A DNA stretch of 64,000 bases from Tubulanus polymorphus (Eukaryota; Nemertea; Palaeonemertea; Tubulaniformes; Tubulanidae), in assembly GCF_964204645.1 (NCBI RefSeq), contig NC_134029.1:20354450-20418449 (forward strand), in the 5' to 3' direction. The translations under genes and the position numbers were made by a program. Under the pieces are notes generated by a model. That model did not search any database. It was not told the DNA's origin and saw only the letters and a list, made by a program, of their open reading frames with translations. How positions within the stretch are numbered: the stretch's first letter is position 1; each line of letters begins with the position of its first letter. Positions 21,430 through 58,864 of the stretch are shown here, piece by piece.

Positions 21430-23650
21430 TACTGGCGATTATAAATGATGTAATAGATTATTTTGGATTTGAGTATTGCGATAAATGACTGGCAACCAGT
21501 CTAGCCCCGGCAAAAATAATTGATAAAATCTATCAAAAATGAGATAAGAGTCATGAAATAAGTTTGATAACAAAAATGGGCCTTAACGCCAAAATTCAGA
21601 ATTGTGATTATTTTCAAACGCCAATATTGATGATGTAGTGCACATTGACTCACACAGAACCCCAACAATGCATACTATAGGTATCAATATATATGAATAT
21701 TATTGTAACGGTTTTTACGGCGTCCAAAAAATTGTAGCCTGTTAGCGAATTCTGATATCTTTGAAATACAGTTCAAGGTAAACAATTTCTCGTCCTTCAG
21801 CGCACTTATCTTTATGAAGAAAAAAAAATGAAAACTGCTTGCTGGTACATTTTAATCAGATTATGAAATAAGGTCCTGGCCTGGATTGGATCAGTAACCA
21901 TTGATAAGACGCTATATCCGTGTTAAGGACGATATTATGAAGAGAATTATGCAATGATAACAAAAATGTTTCCTTGAACCATTTAGAGTCCATGCTTGAA
22001 CTTAATGGTTTATTTGAAATTTCTAATGCCTTCTAATAATCATACTTCCAATATTCCTGAAGATGATGACTATCAGAATATATAGTCGCAACATCGAATA
22101 AACTATGAGCGCAAGGAAACATTTTTGGACTTTGTATTTTTTGTTATCATTGTGCGATTCTCTATAGATCGGATCACTGTTTCCCGCTCTATATACCACT
22201 GTCTACGGAATGTTAAGGTGTTAACAATTTTTCTGAAGGATTTTCAAATTCTACGTTAGATATTTACTTAGCTCTCCTTGTTCGTCATTGTGTTGTGTTG
22301 AATTTACATGTACTATTATATACTCGGTCTTTGAGCCTGCGTTTTATGCGTGTCTGTGACATTTTAGGTCCATTAAAAACGAGATTTTACGAATTCAACC
22401 TATTTAGACGTGCCGGTTATTAGTTACAAGATATTTTTTTTATGCCGCAAAAAACGTTTAATGTTTATACGCCGTCGGGCTATGAAGATGAGCAGTTTTC
22501 TGGTGTTGTTTGTATAGATATACCCCTATGCCTCCCTGAATATATCACGCAGTAAATGTGCAATTAGTCATCATCTATAAAGCGATTTAAATCAAACACG
22601 CAACGATGAATATTTCATGCTTTTTAATATCGACGACACATGTACAAATGTACAAGTTATTTCCTGAAAAACTGGGGTTTTTCAATAGGCTATCATTTCA
22701 TTGTCTGAATAGCTACATGCGTAATATTGGTATCAATTGAACCAGAAGATTCTGAACTAAGCGTTGATGTTTGTTTTGTATTAATTGAAACAGCAAGTTT
22801 TGTATGAAGCTCAAAATGAAAAAGTGTTCTTTTAGACTTTTTACTTGTAAGATTCACTAGCATTTCACCGGGCACTCAATTCCATGCAGCGCTGCTAGAT
22901 GTCAGCACTATAGTTTTGTTCCAAATACGGCATATCCTCTTTATGTATTTTTGGTATAACGAGATTTGTTCGATTGCGTAGAAACGTTTGAGAAAATACT
23001 GCAGGGATTTCCCTTGAAAATCACCTCTATAAGCCAGTCACCAGTAAAATGTTGACTGTAGCATGATAATGTCTGTTCATTTCCATTTGGGAAAATTGAA
23101 AAATCACCCATGAAATACTTGGGAAAAGCTTGGGAAAAGCTTGGGAATTTTTAATTCATATGACTGTGGGATCCATGAGTTTATGATAATCGCCGATTAG
23201 AGATCTCCGATCGTAATAAAATAAATAATATAATATATATAATGTATAACGGATGTATAATGGTTTCGTATTTTTAATTGTAAGTTATGAAGATCCGCCA
23301 CCAGGTTTCCTGGTATATATATAGCTTAGATATTAACTTTTTTTTTCTGAAACGATATCGCGTTTCCATGGTTCTCGTAACAGCCGTTCTTAGAATTTAC
23401 TCGAGAAATAAGCTGTCAAAACTAGAGTCATGCTTGGGGGGAGGGTGACAACAGGATTGATTATTACTGGTGATGGTTTTGAAAATTAGATGCGGAATAT
23501 GTTGTTATTGGCTTCGTAGCCACGACCGCATTAGACTGTCTTAGCTGCTGTCGGATCTTATAGCATTGGCCAAATTATTCCGTGTGAATGCTAATTAATT
23601 CTAGAAGTGACTGACGCCTCACTAGCCACTGAATATTTCGATCAATTCAG
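21430..23650. other. Intergenic or flippase intron if exon 1a is used; nothing supported
   Basis: AT-rich DNA without recognisable exons; short repeat-like sequences only. Confidence 0.4.
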
Positions 23651-23899
23651 GTTGGCCGCTTACCTGGAAATGGGGGGAAAAGTTGGGAATTTTCTTTTCT
23701 AAAGCTAAAAATCTGGGGGGGTGGTCAGGTGTTAGATCGCGTGTATAATCAAACAGTTTCCGTCTATGTTTAACGTATATTTGACTGCGTTAATTGATCG
23801 GATTCTTACCTGATCAAGTCACAGAAAACAGCGTGCATGTCAGGGAATAGTCGGGGGGAGGGGGGGCAGAAAGCAAGTCAAATAAAAGTGGCCACCCTG
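23651..23899. mobile_element. MITE of the GGTGGCCAC family, copy 1
   Basis: Left end GGTTGGCCGCTTACCTGG, right end AGTGGCCACCCTGG, with TTAGATCGCGTG in the middle. Same layout as 34213-34462. Confidence 0.5.
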
Positions 23900-24426
23900 G
23901 AATTTCCATCGAACAAGTATGCATACAGTAACCAAGTATGTATACGGGAATAAGGGTTATTTGAATTTAGTTCTACGTTATGTCCCTTTTGGAATACCTC
24001 CAGACGTGCGTAAATTTACTACTGCTAGCCAATGCAGGATATACCGTAATGAAAATTCTTCGTAATTTGCTCGCAGCTGATTTCAAACTGCTCCGGGATC
24101 CATATTGCGTTCATGTTGAATTGTATAGTGAAATCGACTTTGAAAAATTGATGACATAGTTTAATCAGCGCCGGGCCTTGTTTACAAGCGGAAGTATGAA
24201 TAATATTCGATATGAATACTTTATGCATGTCGGGTTCTGGTTATGAAAGATCGTTGGCTATGCGTCTGAGGCCGTATGGAAATATGACTAGTTATCTAAT
24301 AATATTCCTATTTATGTTCGTTCTCTGTTTACTACGTAATAAACAAGAATGTTTTTAGATGAAGGTAATTATAATCTAATTCATTAGGTCCGACAATGCC
24401 TATGCAATCGTGTTTCTATATATACA

Positions 24427-24719
24427 GGGTGGCCACTAACGTGGAAAGCCTAGAAAACTGGGAATCCGAAAAATCTAGAACACATCAGGTAAATTCGGGG
24501 AATTTTGTGTTATAACATGGAAAAATCAGGCAAAACTCCAGGGCCCGGTTTCATAGACTGGGTATCAAAGTTATCCCTAGGGGTAAATCCTCAATTTGGG
24601 TGACAACCACCATAGTAACAATGATAAACCATGGTTATAACTGACAAATTTCAAAATCTTTCTTCCACATCTATGAAACCCAGCCCAGGAATTTGTAAAT
24701 TGGCAGAAAGTGGCCTCCT
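24427..24719. mobile_element. MITE of the GGTGGCCAC family, copy 2, carrying an insertion
   Basis: Left end GGGTGGCCACTAACGTGG, right end AGTGGCCTCCTTG. Interrupted at about 24539-24689 by another foldback element. Confidence 0.45.
24539..24689. mobile_element. Foldback MITE (GGGCCCGGTTTCATAGAC), nested
   Basis: CAGGGCCCGGTTTCATAGAC at the left faces ATCTATGAAACCCAGCCCAGG at the right. Related ends occur at 55401-55546 and within 47879-48141. Confidence 0.55.
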
Positions 24720-24812
24720 TGATTTAATGTATCTGTTTACCTAATAATTGAGAATATTTTTTAATGAAGGTAGCGATTTATAGAAAAATACTATAATACT
24801 AAATATATTACT

Positions 24813-24876
24813 AAACTGGCCAATAGGACCCTTGAATTCGACTATAATCAAATTCAAGGGTACTATCGGCCAGTTT
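24813..24876. repeat. Imperfect hairpin, about 26-bp arms
   Basis: AAACTGGCCAATAGG and ACCCTTGAATT face AAATTCAAGGG and TATCGGCCAGTTT across a short AT-rich loop. No coding content. Confidence 0.6.
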
Positions 24877-25164
24877 TGGATGTAAGATTTACTCCTGACG
24901 CGTGGATGGCTATTGCTTCGTCGAGTAGGCCTACCGATGAATAGTCTACGCAGAATTTAAGTAAACGACTGTCTGTAAATGTCCTCAGTAATGGTAATGA
25001 TAAAAGATGGATTGTCATTGATTGTTATGTATGTATAGATACTCATCAATCAGTCAGTCAGTTAGCTCTTCTTCGCCCGTTTAGTTAATTACGAACGTTT
25101 AACGACATGCAAAACTCTCTATAGCTGTCGTAAATGACATAACGCTGTAATTTCCGATTAGGAT

Positions 25165-25600
25165 TTACGCTAGTCAAAATCGCGCAGTAATCTAATCGTT
25201 TCGTAGATAATGAACCGAACAGTAATTGTGGGGCTGACCCGCGTGGACGTCGGTTTTATAACACCAAGTAGAATTTATGTTCTCAGAATCGGGCAGTAAT
25301 CTAATCGTTTCTTCGATAATGAACCGAACAGTAATCGTGGGGCTGACCCGCGTGGACGTCGGTTTTATAACACCAAGTAGAATTTATGTTCTCAGAATCG
25401 GGCAGTAATCTAATCGTTTCTTCGATAATGAACCGAACAGTAATCGTGGGGCTGACCCGCGTGGACGTCGGTTTTATAACACCAAGTAGAATTTATGTTC
25501 TCAGAATCGGGCAGTAATCTAATCGTTTCTTAGATAACGAACTAAGCAGTTATGGGACTGACCCGCTCGGGCATCAGTTTTATTACTCCATTCGAAATCA
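25165..25600 (+). repeat. 109-bp tandem repeat, nearly four copies
   Basis: GCAGTAATCTAATCG recurs at 25184, 25293, 25402 and 25511, a constant 109-bp step. Copies 2 and 3 are almost identical; the last is clearly diverged. Contains ATAATGAACCGAACAG and GTGGACGTCGG. No ORF spans it. Confidence 0.9.
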
Positions 25601-25780
25601 CAATGTGTGTGCAACTGGCTTCGACGGAAGCCATAGATACAAAAAGGGTTATACTGGGGTCTAGTTTCACAAAAATGTTGAGCTCTATTTTATTTCTTCA
25701 TAGTTCATTTATTCAGTTTATCTAGAATCTTTTAATTAGTTTTTTTGGGACCCTGTATTAACCGGCCCTTCTTGCATTAA

Positions 25781-26043
25781 GCGACAATCGCGCGAGTGAT
25801 TTTGGCCCATGCCAAATTAGGCCAGGAAAACCTGTATGGGGGCCGAAGTGGTCCCTGCCTGTCAGTCCGGTTCGAGCCAAATTTTAGCATTGGTCAAATG
25901 ATTGCTTATGAATTGCTACAGGTTCTGGAAGTGACTTACCTCACTGTTTAGTATCAAGTGAGTTGTAGGGCACGGGCCAAATTTTACTCACACTTGATCG
26001 GTGCCAATTTGACCAGGGCCAAATCGTCTCCATGTTATTGCGG
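25781..26043. mobile_element. MITE of the GCGATCGCGCGAG...TTTGGCCC family, copy 2
   Basis: Left end GCGACAATCGCGCGAGTGAT and TTTGGCCC; right end GGGCCAAATCGTCTCCATG. Similar order of internal motifs (GAGCCAAAT, GGTCAAAT, ATTGCT) to 42994-43243. Confidence 0.55.
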
Positions 26044-26794
26044 TTTTATTTTCGAGAGCCTACAACGTGGCTTTTCATCAAAATTGACCAGGTCCCTATG
26101 CCTATGTCAGAAGAACTGACGTAATCTTCTAAATGAATCGAATTGTAGACAATGCCGATTTTGGTTTTCAGTTTTCAACCTATCAACGCTGATTACCGAA
26201 TTCATTCATTTATACAGATTTGCGTAAAATCGTGTTGATTCGATGTACAGGTTTCTAAATATTTCATTATCATTACGGAAACTGTTGTTGTAGAGAAGAA
26301 TTTCCAATACTTTAAGACCGGAGCAAACTTTGACATTTTGCGTCCCTATTCAGTGCGCTGCATGTGTACTGTCTTCAATTGTAACAGCTTGAATATACAG
26401 ATGTTGCCATCGGCTTTTCTTGTGGCCAATGTATAAATAAGTGACTGCTCGAGACAAAAGATCATGACATTAAAAATGTAAATTTCATTATTTCGATTCA
26501 TTTTCGTAACTGAAGTCTCATGAAACTCTTGTCACTATGTATGGGACCCTTTATTCAACCAGGCCCCCGTAGCATGATGAATATGCCAGTGGGTTCTCCG
26601 ATAATTTCTCCGGAACTGAAGGGGGGTCCGGAGCCCTCCCACGAGAAAAATTTGAAAATTTGATACGCAGATAAGGCCTATGAGCAATTTCCATTGGTAT
26701 AACGACTTGTAACCTAGATATAAGTGAATGAACTAATTAAATCCACATATATTAGGCCTATGTTGTAATAGTTGTATAAGTCTAACGTGTCTAG

Positions 26795-27055
26795 TTAACC
26801 CTTTCAGTGCTGAGTAATCAATTCCCAAAAGTGCTGGAGATAATTTGAGAATGTTTGAGAATTCCAACCCACTGTGTGTTGTGTATCGATAGTTACTAAT
26901 ATTCCACTTTGCTCGACAGGTGCTGCCATCTTGAAATACTATTCCAACTAATAACTAGTTGCATCAGTACACCGAGATGCGGTTTTCTATTAGCGAAGTC
27001 CGTTACAAACTCATACGCCGCACTGCGGTGCACTGCGATGCACTGAAAGGGTTAA
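26795..27055. mobile_element. TTAA-flanked piggyBac-like MITE, copy 2
   Basis: TTAACCCTTTCAGTGCTGA at the left and GCACTGAAAGGGTTAA at the right, perfect TTAA on both sides. Contains CGCCGCACTGCGGTGCACTGCGATG. Confidence 0.8.
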
Positions 27056-27591
27056 TTTTTACTTTTGAATGAGAAATGAGCGTATTAAGAGTTTTTTTTG
27101 GCGAGAGTTTTTGGCCGTCAATCCATCTGACAAACGCAATACGCAATTTTTAACTTCCCGAGCAATTGATTTACGCTCTTTTTATGATGTATCGACTCAA
27201 TCTAATGTTATATTCCGGTATTTATTCTAAAAAACTGAAAAATAAATTTCGTGATAAATTATACGCATTGAATTATTTTATTATCTTATGTATGTAAAAA
27301 TTAAACGATTATTCATTTTCATATAGGCTACGTGTACTTATAGACCTGATACTCGCCGAAATACCCATAAACTGTGCCACTTAATACATCCTCGGCATTT
27401 TTCCATCACATACCCACCGACTACAGTAACTTGACAAATGGCACTACAACAGGCTTACTCCTTATACACGCGTTTACCTGTACATACTCCGAAAACCAAC
27501 CCCCCACTTGTATGCTCCCTTACACCATGCAGCGAGCTGGGCCCTGTGAAGTGAGTGACAAGTATAAAAGATATGAGAAAACAGAAATATT

Positions 27592-28012
27592 AGCCGCGTT
27601 CACACTAGATTCGGCGCTTACGAAGTACCGTACTTTGCTGGTGCCGAATTCACCAAAATACGGCGCTTATACAGCCATTTACGTTCACACTACGAGTCGC
27701 GATTCGGCACTTATAGTAGTATAGTAGTCACCGAGTGTGCCAATAGAGGGGAGTGTAATAAGTGCTAAGTGTTTTGTACTACAAGGATGTAAATACGCGG
27801 CTAGCTAAGCGCCGAATCTGCGTTCACACTACAGAAAATACGCGGCCAGCTCAGTTCCGTACTGAGGTCGGGTTTTCGGCGCGGAATCGCATTCCACGCT
27901 TAATAAGCCGCGTATTTCAGAACGGAACTGAATAAGCCGCGAATAGGCCTCGAATGATTTCCTAGTGTGAACGCTTAGTACCGTACTGAAATCCTAGTGT
28001 GAACGCAGCTAC
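27592..28012. mobile_element. MITE-like element with GCGTTCACACTA ends
   Basis: Left TAGCCGCGTTCACACTAGATT; right AATCCTAGTGTGAACGCAGCTA. Internal sequence repeats variants of CGTTCACACTA and CGGCGCTTA. The ORF across it is repeat-derived. Confidence 0.6.
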
Positions 28013-28200
28013 CGTTGAATTGGTGGAATTCTATTTTTCGACCGCATGCTACAGGCCTCTTTGATTATATGGAAGATTCCGATTGGTGACCGCGTTTTCT
28101 TCACTCCTCTGTTATTCTACTATGTATTCATAGCTAAAAATGATCTATTCGTTTTATATACAGGACCTTAAGCTGAAAATCGACAGTAACAAGCAGAAAA

Positions 28201-28261
28201 ATGGCTACGTGTTTCCGATGCGAAACCCCCGATTTCTGCAGAGGCGATAAAGCCAACGGTG
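28201..28261 (+). CDS. ATP8B: Candidate alternative first coding exon 1b of the flippase
   Basis: ATG opens 20 Cys-rich codons (MATCFRCETPDFCRGDKANG) plus one base, followed by donor GTACGT: phase 1, compatible with exon 2. An in-frame TGA lies 27 bases upstream. An acceptor-like TTTTATATACAG ends at 28163, but joining exon 1a to it would hit a stop at once, so it reads as an alternative start rather than an added exon. The product MATC...NG-ETERRIRSND resembles the MAVC-type N-terminus of vertebrate ATP8B2 and gives a protein of about 1196 residues, close to the family norm. Confidence 0.5.
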
Positions 28262-28996
28262 GTACGTGCGCAATTAAACTTGCAATTCGAGCACATCTTC
28301 TCACCACTAACTCACTCACTCGTTCACGCGCCTTAACTTGTTTAGTATTTCAGCTTCGAATCGATTCGTTCGTTTTCTAACTGACTAACACCGTTCAAAA
28401 AAGCATTGTTCTCTTTTTCAGTATAATATACAGCATTCGTTTCGCGAATTTCTGAGCCCACTCGTCGCCGCCCTATTCGCATTTGAGACGAGTCAAATCG
28501 TGAAATTTCGATAAAACTTGAGTCCGAACTGAACCCGAAGTCATCGAATTCGAACTCGGATAAAGTCTGGTTTCGAATGAGTTTTGATTCGCTGAACCCT
28601 GTCCCCGGATATTACGCAAAAAAAACTTTTGAAACGAATGCTGTAGAATAGATCTCTAGCAAATCTAGATTCGTTAAACTGATTTATTTACTAATCTGTT
28701 TATTTAAAGATTTCCAATCTGTTGCATATAATACGCTTCTTGTTGCTGTTTCTGATGCACGTTCGCTCGAGTCATGCTTCGATTTGTTTGGCAGAGATAA
28801 CAGGTCATTTACGAAGCTATTTTCCAGCAGTTATTGACTTATTCGCACGCAGCTCATCGACTAGATCGTGCTGCCATCTTCATTTCGTATGCTGAACTAT
28901 TCGCTTAGTTTCCTTGTATTGATTTTTATCATAACATGATTTTAATATAACGTATCTATGGATATACTCTTGATGCAAAACTTGCTTTTATTTTTC

Positions 28997-29238
28997 AGGG
29001 GAGGGTGCAGGGAGTGCGTACCCCCTCCTAAAAAATGTCAAATTGCCAAGAAATTTCACGAGAAAATGAAAAATATTTAATTGTTGCCTAAACAAGTTTA
29101 AATTTATAAACTTGTATTTCCAAAAAAGAGTTAATATTCTCCGATGAGTTTTTTTTCCGGGTACCCTTTTAAATTAATATGATATGCCCTATTTTGGGGG
29201 TGCACCCCTCCCTGAATCAGGCCCTTGATCCGCCCCTG
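28997..29238 (+). repeat. Dispersed repeat, copy 2 (CAGGGGAGG...CGCCCCTG)
   Basis: Colinear with 7040-7291: CAGGGGAGGGTGCAGGG, AAATGTCAAATTGCC, GAGTTAATATTCTCCGATG, CCCTATTTTGGGGGTGCACC, CGCCCCTG. Confidence 0.7.
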
Positions 29239-29940
29239 TTTTTAATGTTTGTAAAACATATAAGTTCAAATATTTTATTCTCACAGATAAATGAATTCAA
29301 AGTTTCAGTTTTTCTCAAGTTTCTCAATTTCATGGTTGATATTTCAATTATCTCAAATTGGAAATGGGGCCTTCATAAAAAAAAGGAACGTACCGTCATA
29401 CAACAGGCCCGGCAATATTATAGTGGTGACTGGTTGAAAAAGAAAAAGAAATAATTCAGAAAGAAAAATTACTGATCCAAGTTGTCCTTGGGTAGGTAAA
29501 TGATATCCCAGAACTGTGCTATATGAAGTGTGAAATGAATTTCCCAAATTTTTCCAAACCAGGGAATATTGTGTCAAACTCGTCTAAGTTTTTCCTAATT
29601 TCCCGGTACTATGGGAACCATGCGATGCTCTGCGAAACGTCGTCACAGAGTTGTGAGTTCAGTTCGACTAGAATCGACTGTATTGTCGTATGTAAGGATA
29701 ATCCGGAGCCGATTTCGGATAACGATATTTAGTTTTATGACATTCACTTTTTGTCAAGTTGAAAAATGCTGTACGTCTTAAAAACGAACCGTAACAAGCC
29801 CTAACTACGGAGTAAATACACTGTATACACCTGTATCATTTTAAAGTAGGCACTTCAGTCGTTTTACGCATACGTGTCACATTAAAGACTTCGATAAAAC
29901 TTAAATGAGTAATTCAAGGAATTTTACGCAGATCGAGATC

Positions 29941-29997
29941 CTTATTATTATTATGATAATAATAATAATAATTACTATTATTGTAATTATTATTGTA

Positions 29998-30039
<42 letters not shown>

Positions 30040-30083
30040 TTCATTATTAGCATTATTATTATTAGCATTATTATTATTAGCAT
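29941..30083. repeat. (ATT)n-rich microsatellite
   Basis: TTATTA/TAATAA trinucleotides with GCATTATTATTATTA subrepeats; polyisoleucine ORFs here are artefacts. Confidence 0.9.
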
Positions 30084-31096
30084 TACCATCAATCTTCTTT
30101 TTTTTTTTTCTCTAGGGGGCCTGAACGTCCTGGTGATTGTACAGCCTTTAAGGCTCTGTTCTGGTCCCTCATCATCAATCTACTTATTTGTTATACATTT
30201 TATTCTTAATTATAATTGATAATGAAATAAATTACATTACATTACTTATCTGTGTCGGCAATTAATGAGAAAAACCAACTTGGAAGTTCATTGATGCCTT
30301 GAAATGGAAAATGATATATATTTATTCATATATGTATAGCTTAATATTTTCAGTAATGAATAATATAGTATAAAAATATAGTATAAAAGACCATCATAGG
30401 CCTATATACAGACAGCCTGTTAGTTTAGATATTCAATGTACTTTATGAAGAAGGTACTCAACGCAACTCTCTTGAATTGTTCTTTATGAAGGCGCTGCTA
30501 TTGAATAAGTCCTACTTTAGGTGTCACGGTTTTGTTTAAGAGTTTCTATGAAATAAGTCGACAAAATGCTAGATCAATAAAGTTAATTTGAATTTGAATA
30601 TATCAATTGAATTGAATTGACCGGTAACCAGTCCAACCCCGATAAATGGATGAAGTAGCGCACGACTCAAACGATATTCTTATTCATGATTAAAAATCCA
30701 CGAAAATTCACTTGATAGAAAATAAAGAGTCACGAAACTAATTAATTATTTACAAAATAAACGCCAATTTTCGCAATTGTAAATGTTATTTTGAAACGCC
30801 GATGACGTAGAGAGCATATCAACTCATAGAGTACCCACTTAAATAACTCATGATAGTTATCAATAAATAAAAATATTATTGCAACAGATTTTTATAGCAA
30901 TTAAAAAGCATCAAATTCATCATCATAAATCGGTGTGTTATGGTTACAGTTGTCAGTGTGACTAGGTGCATTCATCTACACACACGGTCTCGAATACATT
31001 ATCCTTATTACATTCCACTTCTTCCATATTTCAATCAGTTAATATATTCTCATCTGAAAAGATTTATCAGGTTACTGACTTCTGATAAACTTATTA

Positions 31097-31137
31097 GTCA
31101 GACCAGGGAGGTGGGAGTAACCTCCCCGGTCTGACTG
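31097..31137. repeat. Strong hairpin AGTCAGACC...GGTCTGACT
   Basis: AGTCAGACCAGGGAGGT faces ACCTCCCCGGTCTGACT over a 7-nt loop; flanked on both sides by GATAAACTT. Confidence 0.7.
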
Positions 31138-32149
31138 ACTGATAAACTTCTCGTAGAAAATACAGATATCGTAAGTTCCTGGAAAGATGGTGTAGCAGGA
31201 ATTTTCATCAATTAAGAACCAATGGAAGATTCCACAGTCTTTAAAAAAAATTATTTCGATCGAAGTAAAAGGTTTGGCATCTCAAGATGTTATGTCAGAA
31301 TAGATTCGAAAAATATTCCTTCACTCGTCTCCCTAGCACGCTTGCGTCAACATACGCGTGAAATTGATTTAAAAATTGCGAAACGAGTTCACGGATATTC
31401 ACGCGAATGTTATGATTGATGCATTTTTTTTTCAAGAAAAATGTCGGTAACAATGCCGGCGGTAAAAAATGTAGCGAATGAAAAAATTTTGTATAATTCG
31501 TATAATTCGCCAGTAAACCACGCCCTGCCTATCCCGCCGCTGACCTAACACCGATTACAGGTTTATAATTTATGTATTCGTTTATTTTTTGTTTGTTATT
31601 CGTCTCTAAGGGAACCTTTATTATTCACGATCCTCAAACTAGTTTTTAGCCCCCGAGCGTCGTCATCGTCTTATTTCGTCCTTGAAATAATCTAGAAGAA
31701 ACGGAATCTTAATTTGCGCGAACATCTATCAGCTGTTTTGTATCATAATAATGATAATAGTTATAATAATAATTATTATTATAATAACATATATTTACAG
31801 TCCCTTACATAAGATATCTCAACGGACTTTACAAATTAAAGACATAAAATTGGACAAATGGTTAAGACATAAAAACAGTAGGCAAATATATAGAATATTA
31901 CCAAATGTATTATGACAGATGAGGAGAAAGGAGGCCCTGGGGTGGGGGTAGATGTTGGGAATTCGCTGAACCGGTTGAACTCGATAGGGGTGGTTTTTAC
32001 GATTCGTTAGTTTATTTATAACAGTACAGTAGAGGTGGCGGGCACCTCTAAAGAAAAGTCTTTGAATAATGAAAGACTTGTTATCATCGTTTGAATAATA
32101 AATTAACGTAAAAGCAACGTTCCATTATTGACCACGCAATACTATTATG

Positions 32150-32360
32150 TGCGCATTTCGCGATCTCTCTCACTCGTGGTCCTGTGCAGCGCTGCGGCGC
32201 GCGTCACGTCACACATCGTGCCGCGGGATGCTGAATCAGGTGCTTTCATCGGCGCGTACTTAGCAACCATCGCTAAGCGCCTGCGCAGCGCACCGGGCTC
32301 ACGGTGGTCATTCTTCCAAGTCGCAGCGTCGAAGCGGCCGCGTTTTAGCGGGATAGTCGT
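32150..32360. promoter_or_regulatory. CpG-rich patch, possible promoter of flippase form 1c
   Basis: A GC- and CpG-dense island in AT-rich surroundings, with GCGCCTGCGCAGCGC (NRF1-site-like) and GCGGCCGCG. It lies 1.6 kb upstream of the flippase ATG at 33920. No exon boundary proves use. Confidence 0.3.
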
Positions 32361-32759
32361 CATGAATTGAATAAATATACGAATATAGCGATATATTTCG
32401 AGCTTCAGCGAGAGGTTTGATGAATTTTTCCGAAAGGTGAAATAAAAAAAATGAAATTTTGGCACGCGCCGTTCTATCGGTTTGTCGGATCGATTCGTTC
32501 CGCGGTCGCGTTTCGGAATTGTGTTTAATCGCCGAACGTATTTTCATTGAGGATTCGATTGTTAATCGCGACAGTGTGGATTATTGTTGTTATAAAACTG
32601 GATTTTACAGTAGACACAACTGCCACCTCGAAAAAAATGCGACTCTATTCACCGGACTAGTAGTAGATATATGTTTATAGAAAGAAAGTCGAGTTGTAAC
32701 TACTGGCTTCACGGATAATCAAACGTATGACTGATTTGGAAATAATTCTACATATTCAT

Positions 32760-32760
32760 A

Positions 32761-32799
<39 letters not shown>
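32760..32799. repeat. (TA)n microsatellite
   Basis: About 40 bp of TA repeats, flanked by ATATTTATATA. Confidence 0.85.
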
Positions 32800-32804
<5 letters not shown>

Positions 32805-33919
32805 GACAATGGTATTACGGTCGCTTAGTTTCAGTTCGGATGACGTCAGTGGATTAACAACCGAAAATTACTGGATGATTCGTATATAAACATGAACTGC
32901 GGTGATAGATCGGATACTGAGCCCGGCGGCTAACGGTTCTTTAATTGTTTCTGTATATGTGTTTAGAGATAGATAGACCGGTAATTACACCGTTATTATA
33001 TCTAATAATTACGATTCACTAGCGTAGACAACGCCGTGGAGTTCTTATAGTTCCCGAGAGCGTTTGAATTGATCTGTTATGATAAAAGATGATATTAATT
33101 GCCCGTACTCAGCGGGAGATGACCGTTCGAGATAGGCTTTCTTCGATTTCGGGTACCGGCGCGCGCGCATCGTCGATGCGTTTTCCCGACGCGGTCGCCA
33201 GGCTGGAATGAGATGAGAATCGAAAACAACCTGAAAACCTGATTTTCAGCGTCGTCGTAGTCGAGCGCGCGACAATGTTATAAACAATCATAGAAAATGT
33301 CGTCGTCGCCTACGAACAACGTGACCGTAAAATTATTCGACGACGCAAATTGCTATAAACATAACTTGACCAAGCTTGATCGCTGTATGCTGTTATTATT
33401 GAGCTCGGTAACGCTCTGATGAACATCTCGTATATATGTAATACTGTTATTACGACAGGGGTCTAATTTAAGGTGGTGGATTAGTTTGTACACATGACAC
33501 ACACACACTGGTCCGGTCTCCGATGAATATTTTGCTTTACAACAGAGATAACTAATTGCCTACGAGTACTACTAATTTACACTGAGTATTCTTCATCAAG
33601 TCCAAACGTCGATTTGATCTCACAGATCTCGGATATATTCGAATCGTTTGATGAAGAATTTCGATAACCGGAATGATAGATATTACGGGAATATTGTATT
33701 TCGTGAACTACCAGGATTATATTATTATTAACGAAACCTGACAAATTTTAGAACTAAGCGAATTTGTGATATATTTATCTGTGATGACTTGAGAGATGAT
33801 CGATAAAATCATTCGAATCAGTCTTGAAAACTGCTTTTTTCGTAATGAGCCGATTGTGATCGCCGGTTGTGATCGCCGATTGATATTATAGTCGTAGTTT
33901 TAGAAATAACGTGTCGATA

Positions 33920-58591
<24,672 letters not shown>

Positions 58592-58864
58592 CAACTAGCC
58601 GGGCAAAATTCTCTGACCGCAGAGGTTTTGCCTGCCTCGAGAAACGACGAAGAGGTAGCAGAAGAACTAGAGGAGAATGAAGGACCGCAGCAGACGGAGG
58701 CGACGACAACAATCGACGACGATTCGACGAACGTCGGCTCGAATCCGAGTATAAAAGTCGAAGTCTCGGAAAGCGAGAGAAAAGTAGACAATATTGAAAC
58801 GGATGTTGAAGAACACGGAATGGCTGATTTCACTCAAAATCAACGATTTGTGTACGTGCCGTAA
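58592..58864 (+). CDS. ATP8B: In-frame 90-codon extension behind the UGA (possible readthrough)
   Basis: The frame stays open for 90 codons after the flippase TGA, to TAA 58862-58864. The first codons are CAA CTA. The peptide is acidic (NDEEVAEELEENEG, TTTIDDDS, VEVSESERK) and has no cysteine. No in-frame splice removes the TGA cleanly: an AG at 58621-58622 exists, but the only nearby GT (58579) leads to an early stop. It could be a readthrough tail, a recently lost C-terminus, or chance in a GC-rich stretch that is also open on the other strand. Confidence 0.4.
   Translation, partial: QLAGQNSLTAEVLPASRNDEEVAEELEENEGPQQTEATTTIDDDSTNVGSNPSIKVEVSESERKVDNIETDVEEHGMADFTQNQRFVYVP

Noticed and set aside
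27374-27724. 116-codon plus-strand ORF
   Set aside because: Its second half is inside a GCGTTCACACTA-type MITE, no splice sites or domain seen.
29901-30219. Polyisoleucine ORFs on both strands
   Set aside because: Translation of an ATT microsatellite.
33297-33407. A further flippase first exon (MSSSPTNNVTVKLF...)
   Set aside because: Its only donor-like GTAACG gives phase 0, which does not fit exon 2 (needs phase 1).
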